Source of the DNA: an uncultured Eubacteriales bacterium
GTDB lineage: Bacteria; Bacillota; Clostridia; Oscillospirales; CAG-272
Length of the DNA stretch: 40,170 nucleotides
Reading direction: 5' to 3'
NCBI GenBank assembly: GCA_934394585.1
Contig: CAKRQU010000016.1
Coordinates: forward strand, 1-40,170
Shown: positions 1 to 7,297 of the stretch, piece by piece
How positions within the stretch are numbered: the first letter of the stretch is position 1
Layout: every line of letters starts with the position of its first letter
Made by a program: the position numbers and the translations under genes
Notes under the pieces: generated by a model
Databases searched by the model: none
Told to the model about the DNA's origin: nothing
Seen by the model: only the letters and a program-made list of their open reading frames with translations

Positions 1-385
1 TCTCTCATCACATCATCAGCCATACCGCGCGTGCGAACAAAGTATGCCGCAAAAAGCGAGCAGATTCGACGGGGTGGATGGTGCCACGCCGAAGATAAAG
101 CTACGCCCCGTCTTAGCCAAAACTCCACTCGTGCGAGCATGGCTTGAAGTTCATCGAGTCGGGGCGGCTAAAGATTAAGTTCGCACAGGGCTAAATCCCG
201 TGTTAAGCGTGGGTCTGAACCATACTTTCGGTTCAGTCTATGGTCGGACTGTATGGGCAGTGTGTTCGCACCGGTCGCCGCGAGGCGACAAGGAAAGAGT
301 TTAAAAGAGGAATTGACACATACGCGCAGCGTGTGTGTCGGCGTCGCCGAGACAGGAGTTAATACTTTCCTCTTTTTGACTTTTG
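1..385 (+). repeat. Dispersed ~510-bp element, copy A (left end outside window)
   Basis: This is the right three-quarters of an element also found at 7298-7806 (minus), 18233-18740 (plus), 30044-30553 (minus) and 39891-40170 (minus). By alignment to the plus-strand copy at 18233, roughly the first 125 bases lie before the window. Visible structure includes the GCGA-loop hairpin GTCGCC/GGCGAC at 274-289 and an outer stem AAAAGAGGAA (303-312) with TTCCTCTTTT (367-376). Inside that stem is an 11-bp hairpin beginning GACACATACGC. The right end is GACTTTTG at 378-385. No convincing protein is encoded. The reading frame kept open in the other copies has stop codons and one extra base here. Confidence 0.85.
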
Positions 386-699
386 GTACTTTTCGTCAGT
401 GAAAAGTACACACCGTCCCCTCGTTGGGGAAAAAGTAACTTTTTGGTATACTCCGTCTCGGCGACGCCGTTCAGAGGTGGCTCCGCCACCCTGAACCCTC
501 CTCTTCGTCAGTGAAAAGTGCGACCCCCGTCACGGGCGACCGCAGTCGCCCGCCCCTCTCTTGGCAAAGAGTAACTTTCTTTTTGGTACCTTTCTTCGGC
601 AAAAGAAACTTTCACGGGCGGCATGCGCCGCCTGCTTTCCTTCTCTTTGCGCAAAGAGAATCTTTTTTCACCATGCGCGATGAAATTCATAACTTATGC
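386..699. repeat. Mosaic of palindromic satellite modules flanking copy A
   Basis: No gene is supported here. The stretch is built from short inverted repeats that recur at the other element copies. A hairpin with arms GTACTTTT/AAAAGTAC spans 386-409. A hairpin GTTCAG-A-GGTGGC/GCCACC-CTGAAC spans 469-496, and its twin is at 30003-30030. The 15 bases 455-469 are the inverted copy of 339-353 in the element core. A GGGCGACCGCAGTCGCCC unit lies near 534-552. A perfect 20-bp palindrome, TTCTCTTTGCGCAAAGAGAA, lies at 641-660. Confidence 0.8.
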
Positions 700-728
700 T
701 TGAAAATTTAATAATTGTATAGTATAAT
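700..728 (+). promoter_or_regulatory. Sigma-A promoter for the GT2 glycosyltransferase
   Basis: TTGAAA (700-705) is separated by 17 bases from TATAAT (723-728). Transcription would start near 735, about 27 bases before the ATG at 762. Confidence 0.75.
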
Positions 729-761
729 ATGTAGTGAAATTACACAGCGGGGGAAACGAAA

Positions 762-1484
762 ATGAAAATAACGCTTATTATACCGATGTATAACGAAAGC
801 TCGATAATAAATGACGCGGTAAATACCTTTTACACATATATGAAAGAGCATTTTGAAGACTGGGAGCTTATTTTTGTCGATGACGGCAGTGCCGATAACT
901 GCGGCGATACGGTAAAGGCAAAAAGCGCGGAGGATCCCCGCGTGCGTCTTATCTCCTACAGCCCGAATAAGGGCAAAGGTTGTGCCGTGCGCACAGGTAT
1001 GCTCGCCTCCACCGGTGATATCGTTATTTTCACGGATTGCGACAATGCTTACGGCACGGATGTCATTGCAAAAATGGTAAAACAATTTGAAGACAGCGAT
1101 GCGGAAGTTATTCTCGGTTCGCGAAATGTTTCCGCCGACGGATATGAGGGTTATACTTTCATACGAAAGCTCGCTTCCAAAACATATCTGAAAGTGCTTT
1201 CCATTGCTGCCGGCTTCAAATATTCCGATTCACAATGCGGTTTCAAAGGCTATCGCGGTTATGCGGCAAGAAAAATATTCAAAAACTGTGAAGTAAACCG
1301 TTTTGCTTTCGATCTGGAAGCCACTATGATAGCGCAGCGTCTCGGCTACAGAATAGCCGAAATGGGCGTGAAAGTAATAAATCATCGCGAATCGAAAGTA
1401 AACGTTCTGCGCGATACGCCGAAAATGCTCGCCGATGTCCGCAAAATGAAAAAGAGCGTAAAAAGCAGAGTCCTCGTCGACTAA
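762..1484 (+). CDS. GT2 glycosyltransferase, dolichyl/polyprenyl-phosphate glucosyltransferase-like
   Basis: The 240-residue product has the compact GT-A fold of family 2 and most resembles the polyprenyl-phosphate hexose synthase branch (ALG5/DPG synthase type). That branch transfers a sugar from a nucleotide donor to a lipid phosphate at the inner membrane face. Visible motifs are VDDGS at 39-43 (nucleotide binding), NKGKG at 69-73, the metal-binding TDCD at 91-94 and DSQCGFKG at 156-163, a block typical of this branch. There is no membrane segment, so it would be a soluble or peripheral enzyme. The ATG at 762 follows a GGGGG Shine-Dalgarno-like run. It has its own promoter and terminator, so it is probably monocistronic. 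Donor and acceptor cannot be told from sequence. Confidence 0.85.
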   Translation: MKITLIIPMYNESSIINDAVNTFYTYMKEHFEDWELIFVDDGSADNCGDTVKAKSAEDPRVRLISYSPNKGKGCAVRTGMLASTGDIVIFTDCDNAYGTDVIAKMVKQFEDSDAEVILGSRNVSADGYEGYTFIRKLASKTYLKVLSIAAGFKYSDSQCGFKGYRGYAARKIFKNCEVNRFAFDLEATMIAQRLGYRIAEMGVKVINHRESKVNVLRDTPKMLADVRKMKKSVKSRVLVD

Positions 1485-1490
1485 ACACAA

Positions 1491-1517
1491 AAATCACCCC
1501 CGAGGGGTGATTTTTTT
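1491..1517. terminator. Bidirectional intrinsic terminator
   Basis: A 10-bp stem AAATCACCCC/GGGGTGATTT with a 3-base loop is followed by T's on the plus strand. The A-rich left arm gives a T-run on the minus strand. It sits between the convergent genes ending at 1484 and 1516 and can serve both. Confidence 0.85.
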
Positions 1518-2082
1518 AATGCGGAATATACCGTATAAAAGGAAGCAGCACTATGGCGACCGCGACCGAAATTATAAAAGTAACCACGGTTTTCTTCGAT
1601 ATGGCGGCGGGAATATCGGGGCAAAACTTTTTTGCCAGTCTTATCAGATAATACGGTGCATGGCTCAGCCTTATCTCTTCCCCATCCGTATATATCATGG
1701 CATGGCAGGAATCAAGTCTTGTTCTCCGCCCGTAAAATGATATCTCATATTCTATTTTCTTTATTTTTTCAAAAGGAATAAATCCGCCTTTGTAATAAAT
1801 GCCTCTCTCGTTTATCACGCATACGATTTTGCCGAAAAATCTGCGATTTAAAAACGAAAGAATGATGAGCGGCACGATGAATATAAATATTATCTTTGAG
1901 CCCGTGGCAAAAAACCGAAGCCACTTCGAAACATCGCGCCCGCCCATCTGCATATCAAATATAACAAACCAAAGCGGAATATAAAATATCATAAAAACAA
2001 GTATGCCGATAGGATAATTGAAAAATTGCCATCGGCATTTTTTGCCTTCGATATCACGAAAATCGTATGTATTATCAGTCAT
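1516..2082 (-). CDS. Hypothetical membrane protein with PH-like domain
   Basis: The frame is open from 2220, but the ATG at 2082 is preferred because AGAGGGA lies just upstream, giving 188 residues. The protein has two adjacent hydrophobic segments near residues 20-45 and 60-85, then a soluble stretch. That stretch contains an ERGIYYKGGFIPFEKIKKIEY block, resembling the bacterial PH-like or YcxB-type domains that follow paired helices. A third hydrophobic helix ends the protein near residues 160-182. It lies convergent to the glycosyltransferase. The function is unknown and I recognise no catalytic motif. Confidence 0.6.
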   Translation of the reverse strand: MTDNTYDFRDIEGKKCRWQFFNYPIGILVFMIFYIPLWFVIFDMQMGGRDVSKWLRFFATGSKIIFIFIVPLIILSFLNRRFFGKIVCVINERGIYYKGGFIPFEKIKKIEYEISFYGRRTRLDSCHAMIYTDGEEIRLSHAPYYLIRLAKKFCPDIPAAISKKTVVTFIISVAVAIVLLPFIRYIPH

Positions 2083-2216
2083 TTCTTCCCTCTTTTTCTT
2101 TATATCAAGACCGGTTTCACTGCCCGACACAGTTAATAAATATTTTCTCATGACCTGCTTTTCCCCTGATTTTCTTAATATAATCCATACTGTCACTGCA
2201 TTAATTTCGTGAATTA

Positions 2217-2420
2217 TCAAAAAAACAAAATGTAATCGGCGCAGATAAATATACTTCTTTTATTGCAAAACCAAGTTTTTTGAGCAGCAACAAATTTTTC
2301 TTCATTTATATGACCGCACCTTTCTGCCGTATTGAAAAACCGATTGCCATTGCATATATCGCATATTATGCAAGCTCTTACAAAATCAGTATAACATATC
2401 TTTCTGATTTTTTCAACCAA
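2217..2420 (-). CDS. Possible 67-residue small protein (doubtful)
   Basis: A TTG start at 2420 follows AAGGAG by about 7 bases, which is why the frame is listed. The product contains CIICDIC near its middle, but it resembles no family I know and the surrounding DNA is AT-rich. The stretch 2083-2490 holds no other gene I can support. This could equally be the untranslated upstream region of the membrane protein gene. Confidence 0.2.
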   Translation of the reverse strand: MVEKIRKICYTDFVRACIICDICNGNRFFNTAERCGHINEEKFVAAQKTWFCNKRSIFICADYILFF

Positions 2421-2490
2421 ACTTTCTCCTTTCTTTCATCATTTTCTTGATAATTTTGTACAACAAATTTTATCCTCATATAAAAGAAAA

Positions 2491-2541
2491 ATTGCAAACA
2501 AAAAAGCCCTTTTGCAAGGGCTTTTGTCTTTTGTTTGCAAT
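2491..2541 (-). terminator. Terminator of the rpsF-ssb-rpsR operon, nested inverted repeat
   Basis: A 10-bp stem AAAAGCCCTT/AAGGGCTTTT (2502-2511, 2516-2525) ends in a T-run on the minus strand. A second perfect 13-bp inverted repeat, ATTGCAAACAAAA (2491-2503) with TTTTGTTTGCAAT (2529-2541), surrounds it, so the whole forms a long nested hairpin just after rpsR. Confidence 0.85.
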
Positions 2542-2558
2542 TATTTACAAAAACGCGA

Positions 2559-2807
2559 TCAGTCGCTGATGAAGGGGAGCAGGGCTACGTGGCGTGCTCT
2601 CTTTATAGCTTCTGTCAGCTCTCTCTGATGCTTTGCGCAAGTGCCTGTGATTCTGCGGGGAAGGATTTTGGATCTCTCGGAAGTAAACTTTCTGAGTCTT
2701 GCAACATCTTTATAATCGATATTTTCTACCTTCTCGGCACAGAAAACGCAAACTTTTTTCTTTTTTCTGTTCATACGAACAGGCTGCTTCTGCATTTCCT
2801 TTTCCAT
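2559..2807 (-). CDS. rpsR: 30S ribosomal protein S18
   Basis: This 82-residue protein is a component of the small ribosomal subunit platform, where it pairs with S6. The family core is clear: CVFC near residues 20-23, ENIDYKDVARLRKF, then SERSKILPRRITGTCAKHQRELTEAIKRAR split across the centre, and a C-terminus ending ALLPF. CVFC plus CAKH supply the possible zinc ligands kept in some S18 paralogues. The start is supported by GGAGG nine bases upstream. It is the last gene of the rpsF-ssb-rpsR operon and is followed at once by a strong terminator. Confidence 0.97.
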   Translation of the reverse strand: MEKEMQKQPVRMNRKKKKVCVFCAEKVENIDYKDVARLRKFTSERSKILPRRITGTCAKHQRELTEAIKRARHVALLPFISD

Positions 2808-2843
2808 AGTACGAAACCTCCTATATCAAATTTTTCGCCGTAA

Positions 2844-3272
2844 TCAGAACGGCAGATCGTCGTCGCCGGAAACTTCCTCAAATTTGGGAGCATCCACTTC
2901 GCCGCCGGAGAAAGCAGGCGCGGGATAATCTTCTGTTTTCCCTTCGCTCTTTCTTTCGACAAAGCTTGCCTCGTCGGCTACGACCTCTGTAGCATAGCGC
3001 TTGGAACCGTCATTTGCCGTCCAGCTTCTCGTCTGGATCGAACCGCAAATGCATATGGCGCTGCCTTTTCTGAAATACTTTGTTATAAATTCGGCTGTGC
3101 TTCTCCAAGCGACAATATTAATAAAATCGCTCTGAGGCTGCTCGCCCTGGCGCTGAAATCTTCTTGTAACGCCGATAGAAAACGATGTGACACTTACGCC
3201 TGTGGGAGTCTGCTTCAGCTCCGGATCGGCTGTAAGATGACCGATAAGAATAACCTTGTTAAGACTTGCCAT
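2844..3272 (-). CDS. ssb: Single-stranded DNA-binding protein
   Basis: At 142 residues this is a short SSB. An OB-fold occupies residues 1-105, starting MASLNKVILIGHLTADPEL and including FINIVAWRSTAEF and the Y/F residues used for base stacking. A shorter acidic linker follows, then the conserved acidic tip DDDLPF that recruits replication and repair partners. It coats ssDNA as a tetramer. AAAAGGAGG precedes the ATG. Placement between rpsF and rpsR is the standard Bacillota arrangement and ties its expression to the S6/S18 promoter. Confidence 0.97.
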   Translation of the reverse strand: MASLNKVILIGHLTADPELKQTPTGVSVTSFSIGVTRRFQRQGEQPQSDFINIVAWRSTAEFITKYFRKGSAICICGSIQTRSWTANDGSKRYATEVVADEASFVERKSEGKTEDYPAPAFSGGEVDAPKFEEVSGDDDLPF

Positions 3273-3290
3273 ACTGCTCCTCCTTTTTGT

Positions 3291-3581
3291 TTACGCTTTG
3301 ATTGTCATGGAACGCATAACGCCTTCCGTGATGTTGAAGATACGCTCGAGTTCGGATACGAAGCTCGGCTCTGCCTCGAATTTAACGAGAACATAGTAAC
3401 CGTCGTTCATATCGTTGATGGGATAAGCAAGTCTGCGCTTGCCCCACTCATCAAAGCTCTCCACTGTTCCGTTCGCCTCGATAAGGCTTTTGAACTTTGC
3501 GACAACAGCGGATGTAGCTTCCTCGCCGCCCGAAACATCGACAATAAACATTGTTTCGTACTTTGAAAGAATCTTTTCCAT
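3291..3581 (-). CDS. rpsF: 30S ribosomal protein S6
   Basis: The frame extends to 3605, but the ATG at 3581 has AAGGAGG nine bases upstream and gives 96 residues, the normal S6 length. The protein begins MEKILSKYETMFIV and contains WGKRRLAYPINDMNDGYYV, the family signature. S6 binds the central domain of 16S rRNA together with S18. It is the first gene of the operon, and in other bacteria an S6-S18 complex represses translation through the leader. Confidence 0.96.
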   Translation of the reverse strand: MEKILSKYETMFIVDVSGGEEATSAVVAKFKSLIEANGTVESFDEWGKRRLAYPINDMNDGYYVLVKFEAEPSFVSELERIFNITEGVMRSMTIKA

Positions 3582-3608
3582 TACTGTACACCTCCTTCTG
3601 GACATAAG

Positions 3609-3637
3609 GCCGCGAACATATAAAATTTACCCGCGGC
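3609..3637 (-). promoter_or_regulatory. Hairpin in rpsF leader, possible S6:S18 autoregulatory site
   Basis: GCCGCG and CGCGGC close a 17-base loop in the roughly 90-base untranslated leader, upstream of the ribosome site. Leaders of rpsF in many bacteria carry an S6:S18-binding RNA. The position fits, but I could not verify the CCG-containing consensus, so the role is inferred. Confidence 0.4.
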
Positions 3638-3676
3638 AAGGAGAAAAGACATTTTTCAGCCTTCTTCCGAGGTATT

Positions 3677-3705
3677 ATTATACCATCGTATTTCCCTTTT
3701 GTCAA
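3677..3705 (-). promoter_or_regulatory. Promoter of rpsF-ssb-rpsR
   Basis: On the minus strand, consensus TTGACA (3705-3700) and TATAAT (3682-3677) are separated by exactly 17 bases. Such a perfect match fits high ribosomal protein expression. Confidence 0.9.
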
Positions 3706-3765
3706 TCGCTTTTTGCTTTTTGAAAGAAATTTTTTTGTATTTTTGCTTAAATTTTCAAAAAAGCC

Positions 3766-3794
3766 TTGCATTTATTATGTTTTTATGATATGAT
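3766..3794 (+). promoter_or_regulatory. Promoter of secG
   Basis: TTGCAT (3766-3771) and TATGAT (3789-3794) are 17 bases apart. The region diverges from the rpsF promoter. Confidence 0.65.
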
Positions 3795-3905
3795 AATACC
3801 ACTATGGGTTATTCCCGCTATTTTGATATTTTAAATTCCGCTGCGATGATCGGACGGTAAGCGCGGAAAATTCAAATAAATCCGTCGGATTGGAGTTTTA
3901 AAAAA

Positions 3906-4148
3906 ATGAGTACCATATCTATCATTTTCGGTTCTGTTCTTCTCGCGTGTGCGCTCTTCCTCATTGTCGCCGTTCTTCTTCAGAATTCACAGAAGGGTCT
4001 TTCCGGCGCCATCGCAGGCGGTTCTTCGGACACATATTTCGGCAAAAACAAAGGCAAATCCAAGCAGAAAAAGCTTTCCAAGCTCACAGCTATAGCTTCC
4101 GTAATATTCGTTGTGGTTGCTCTCGCTACATTTATCGTCGGCAGATAA
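3906..4148 (+). CDS. secG: Protein translocase subunit SecG
   Basis: The 80-residue protein has two transmembrane helices (about 5-25 and 57-78). A polar loop between them contains GLSGAIAGGSSDTYFGK, the conserved cytosolic loop of SecG. It is the auxiliary third subunit of the SecYEG channel and helps SecA-driven export. GGAG lies upstream of the ATG. A hairpin follows before the DUF1385 gene, so it may be transcribed separately. Confidence 0.93.
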   Translation: MSTISIIFGSVLLACALFLIVAVLLQNSQKGLSGAIAGGSSDTYFGKNKGKSKQKKLSKLTAIASVIFVVVALATFIVGR

Positions 4149-4207
4149 TCGCTTTTTGTCGCGACTGACTTGGTTTTTATCATAATTGCACGCAAACTTT
4201 ACGGCAG

Positions 4208-4250
4208 TGGGCGGCAGAAGCATTTTGCCTCTGCCGCCCATAAAATTTTA
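4208..4250 (+). terminator. Probable terminator after secG
   Basis: An 11-bp stem TGGGCGGCAGA/TCTGCCGCCCA (4208-4218, 4230-4240) is followed by TAAAATTTT. The T-tract is mixed, so read-through into the next operon is likely. Confidence 0.55.
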
Positions 4251-4261
4251 TCGGAGAAAAA

Positions 4262-5308
4262 ATGAAAAACAAAAAAGAAAATAAAAAAGTAAAATACGCC
4301 AATGTAGGCGGTCAGGCAGTGCTTGAGGGCGTAATGATGAAAAGCGGCGAAAATGTCAGCGTTTCCGTCCGCCGTGATGACGGCAGTATAAAAACGGCAA
4401 ATTCGCATTTTGTTTCCGCCCGCAAAAAATGTGCCTTTTTCCGCCTGCCCATTATCCGCGGCGTAGTAAATTTCATCGAAATGATGATACTTTCCTTCAA
4501 AACACTCGACCGTTCCGCCACTCTTCTCGGCGTGGAAGAAACGGAAACCAAATTTGAAAAATGGCTGAAAAAGAAATTCGGCAAAAGTATACTCGATGTG
4601 CTGATGCCGATTTCCGCCGCGATAGGTATAGCGCTCGCGCTCGTAATATTCATTTATCTGCCCGCGCTCGCCACCACCGGTGTGGAAAAACTCGTCGGCA
4701 AAGATATCGGCGTATGGAAATCGGTGATAGAAGGCGTGGCGAAAATAATCATTTTCATCGCATATATTTCGCTCGTTTCACTCATGCCGGATATCCGCCG
4801 CACATTCGAATATCACGGCGCGGAGCACAAATCCATTTTCTGCTATGAAAAGAAGCTGCCGCTCACCGTGGAAAACGTAAAAGCGCAGCGCCGTTTTCAT
4901 CCCAGATGCGGCACGAGTTTCATGTTTGTCATGATAATACTCGGCATAGTAATAGGGCTTTTCATCACGTGGGACAACCGTATCGTCCGCGTGCTCTGCA
5001 AACTGCTCACATTGCCGCTCGTGGTGGGAATAGGCTATGAATTTCTCATGTTCTCGGCAAAGCACGATAATTTCATCACGCGCATACTCGTGGCGCCGGG
5101 ACTCTGGATCCAGCGCATTACCACACGCGAACCCGACAGCTCTCAGATAGAAGTGGCTATCCGCTCGCTCAAATGTGCCCTGCCCGAGGAATTTCCCGAT
5201 GAAATCGCTCTGGTGGAAGCCGAAAATGCCGCCGACGAAACAAAAGCCTCCGCCTCCGCCGAAAAATCCGACGAGGCAGGCAAAAACGACAGCCCCGACG
5301 CAGTATGA
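4262..5308 (+). CDS. DUF1385 family membrane protein (YqhQ-like)
   Basis: The family signatures are all present in this 348-residue protein: GGQAVLEGVMM at 16-26, EYHGAEHK at 183-190 and HPRCGTSF at 213-220. Four or so hydrophobic segments (about 113-138, 160-176, 218-236 and 245-262) place it in the membrane. The conserved His/Glu/Cys cluster suggests metal binding, and the biochemical role of the family is unknown. The C-terminal 45 residues are Ala/Glu/Lys-rich and probably disordered. GGAGAAAAA precedes the ATG. The stop overlaps the prmC start (ATGA), the usual Clostridia neighbourhood, so the two are translationally coupled. Confidence 0.9.
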   Translation: MKNKKENKKVKYANVGGQAVLEGVMMKSGENVSVSVRRDDGSIKTANSHFVSARKKCAFFRLPIIRGVVNFIEMMILSFKTLDRSATLLGVEETETKFEKWLKKKFGKSILDVLMPISAAIGIALALVIFIYLPALATTGVEKLVGKDIGVWKSVIEGVAKIIIFIAYISLVSLMPDIRRTFEYHGAEHKSIFCYEKKLPLTVENVKAQRRFHPRCGTSFMFVMIILGIVIGLFITWDNRIVRVLCKLLTLPLVVGIGYEFLMFSAKHDNFITRILVAPGLWIQRITTREPDSSQIEVAIRSLKCALPEEFPDEIALVEAENAADETKASASAEKSDEAGKNDSPDAV

Positions 5309-6138
5309 CTTATTTCGAACTGAAAAAATATATTTCCGGAAGGCTCGCCGCGAAATGCGGCGAGCTTGCCGATTATGAAGCAATGCTTTTCATAAGCAGG
5401 CTTTGCGGCATATCGAGAGCGGAATTTCTTTTGCGCATGAATGATAATGCGGTTTTTGACAAAGATATGCTGGAAAGCTTTCTTTCGCGACGCATAAACG
5501 GAGAAAGCGCCGAATATATTATCGGAGAAACAACTTTTTTCGATCTGCGCATAAAGCTTTCGCGAGATTGCCTCATCCCGCGCGCCGATACGGAATTTGT
5601 GGTGGAAAAAGCGCTCTGTTTCATAGATAAAGACAGCCGCGCGGCAGATCTCTGCACCGGCAGCGGCTGCATCGCCATAGCCATGGCAAAGCATGGCGGC
5701 GCTCATGTCGACGGTTTTGATATTTCCGGCGGTGCAGTGGAAATCGCGCGAATGAATGCCGAAGAAAACGGCGTGCGCCATCTCGTGGATTTTCATGTAG
5801 CCGATGTGAAAAACGATGTGCTCTGCGGCGGGTATGATATGATAATTTCTAATCCGCCGTATATAAAAAGCGCCGATGTGGCATCGCTCCCGCACGAAGT
5901 ACTCTGCGAGCCGCGCATTGCACTCGACGGCGGCGCGGACGGCATGGATTTTTACCGCGCCATACTTTCGTATGCGCCGAGCCATCTCAAAACCGGCGGA
6001 AAAATAATATTTGAAATAGGATATGACGAGGAAAAAGAAATATGCGGGCTGTGCGCGGAGCATGAGCTGAATTGCGATGTATTTCGCGATTACGGCGGAA
6101 ATCCGCGAGCCGCGGTAATTTGCAAAAAAGGAGAATGA
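5305..6138 (+). CDS. prmC: Peptide chain release factor N5-glutamine methyltransferase
   Basis: PrmC methylates the glutamine of the GGQ motif in release factors RF1/RF2 using S-adenosylmethionine. The 277-residue protein has the helical N-domain (1-75), IPRADTE at 91-97, the SAM-binding DLCTGSGC at 115-122 and the substrate-gripping NPPY at 183-186, all diagnostic. It starts inside the stop of the DUF1385 gene and ends four bases before murI, so the three form one operon. The release factor gene that often follows is absent, with murI in its place. Confidence 0.95.
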   Translation: MTYFELKKYISGRLAAKCGELADYEAMLFISRLCGISRAEFLLRMNDNAVFDKDMLESFLSRRINGESAEYIIGETTFFDLRIKLSRDCLIPRADTEFVVEKALCFIDKDSRAADLCTGSGCIAIAMAKHGGAHVDGFDISGGAVEIARMNAEENGVRHLVDFHVADVKNDVLCGGYDMIISNPPYIKSADVASLPHEVLCEPRIALDGGADGMDFYRAILSYAPSHLKTGGKIIFEIGYDEEKEICGLCAEHELNCDVFRDYGGNPRAAVICKKGE

Positions 6139-6142
6139 TTTT

Positions 6143-6946
6143 ATGGATATGCGCCCGATAGGTGTTTTCGACAGCGGACTGGGCGGGCTTTGTGCCGTGG
6201 CGGAGCTGTCGCGCATATTGCCGCATGAAAATATAATATATTTCGGCGATACGGGCAGAGTGCCTTACGGTTCGCGTTCGGTTTCCACTCTGCATAAATA
6301 TGCCGCGGAAGATATCGCTTTTCTTCTCTCTCATGATGTAAAAACCGTGCTCGCCGCCTGCGGCACAGTGAGCGCCACCGTGCTCGAAGCCTTGAAAGGC
6401 GAAATTTCCGTCCCGCTTTTCGGCGTAGTGGAAAGCGCCGCAAAAAAAGCCGCCGCTCTTTCAAAAAGCGGCAAAATCGGCGTGATCGGCACGGAAGCCA
6501 CAATAAAAAGCGATATTTTCAAAAGAAAAATACATGAGCTCTCCCCTTTCGCTGAGGTAAAAAGCATCGCCTGCCCGCTTTTTGTCCCGCTCGTGGAAAA
6601 CGGTTTCATCGCGCGCGACAATGAAATAACGCGGCTTGCCTGCCGCTATTATCTCGCGGAAATGGCAGATTTTGCGCCGGATGTGATGATCCTCGGTTGC
6701 ACGCATTTCCCGATAATAAAGGATATCATAGCGGATTTTCTTCCGCATACCGCGCTCATCGACCCCGCAAAGGAAGCGGCGCACGAGCTTTACAAAATGC
6801 TCACGGCAAATTCCATGCTTTCTCCGTCGCGCGAAAAAGGCGATGTGAAATATTTCGTTTCGGACGCACCCGAGCGCTTTTGCGCCAATGCGTGGATATT
6901 TCTCGGCGGCGAGAACAAGATAGAGGCGACAAAAACAGATTTATAG
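6143..6946 (+). CDS. murI: Glutamate racemase (variant active-site motif)
   Basis: MurI interconverts L- and D-glutamate for peptidoglycan stem peptides. The 267-residue protein starts with GVFDSGLGGL at 7-16, has DTGRVPYG at 36-43 and carries both catalytic cysteines, C73 and C186 (LGCTH). The first cysteine sits in ACGTVSA rather than the usual CNT(A/S)SA, so the substrate-contacting Asn is Gly. Everything else fits a racemase, and this variation may be lineage-wide. GGAG lies close upstream of the ATG. The gene ends the operon just before a strong terminator. Confidence 0.88.
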   Translation: MDMRPIGVFDSGLGGLCAVAELSRILPHENIIYFGDTGRVPYGSRSVSTLHKYAAEDIAFLLSHDVKTVLAACGTVSATVLEALKGEISVPLFGVVESAAKKAAALSKSGKIGVIGTEATIKSDIFKRKIHELSPFAEVKSIACPLFVPLVENGFIARDNEITRLACRYYLAEMADFAPDVMILGCTHFPIIKDIIADFLPHTALIDPAKEAAHELYKMLTANSMLSPSREKGDVKYFVSDAPERFCANAWIFLGGENKIEATKTDL

Positions 6947-6991
6947 AGAAATAAAAGCAGGGCGCCATCGCCCTGCTTTTATTTCTTTTTT
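6947..6991 (+). terminator. Terminator of the DUF1385-prmC-murI operon
   Basis: An 18-bp perfect stem (6947-6964 with 6969-6986), GC-rich at the tip (GCAGGGCG/CGCCCTGC), has a CCAT loop and a T-run. It begins right at the murI stop. Confidence 0.95.
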
Positions 6992-7002
6992 GTGTGGTGG
7001 GT

Positions 7003-7297
7003 GTACTTTTGCGCAAAAGTACCAAAAATAGCTTCCCTTGTGCAAGGGAATAAACCATTTTATTGGCTCCCTTGTGCAAGGGAATTAAGCAATGTGCGTA
7101 GCACGTTGCCCCGCTTCGCCGAGAAAGGGTCAGAGCTCCCGACGCAAGTCGGGTGAGGGATTGTTTTCCTTTTTTCAAAAAGTTTCTTTGCCCCATGCGG
7201 GGAAACGATCGCGCTTTTCACTGACGAAAATCGCGGGAAAAGTTACTTCTGTCCCCCGCTAGGGGACGAAGGTGTACTTTTCTATGAAGAAAAGTAC
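7003..7297. repeat. Mosaic satellite modules left of copy B
   Basis: No gene is supported here. The stretch opens with a perfect 20-bp palindrome, GTACTTTTGCGCAAAAGTAC (7003-7022). From about 7034 to 7173 lies a second repeat family: CCCTTGTGCAAGGG appears twice, TTATTGGCT lies between, and GTGAGGGATTGTTTT closes it. Its inverted relative is at about 30636-30717. The stretch ends with a GTACTTTT/AAAAGTAC hairpin at 7274-7297 that touches the element. Confidence 0.8.

Noticed and set aside
2535..2843. 102-residue plus-strand frame across rpsR
   Set aside because: It is the shadow of the ribosomal protein gene and begins in its terminator.
5143..6216. 357-residue minus-strand frame opposite prmC
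   Set aside because: prmC has its full set of motifs and is coupled to its neighbours. The antisense frame shows no motif and no ribosome site.
7003..7297. CRISPR array suggested by repeated CCCTTGTGCAAGGG units
   Set aside because: There are only two units, with palindromic sequence and no regular spacers, and no cas genes.
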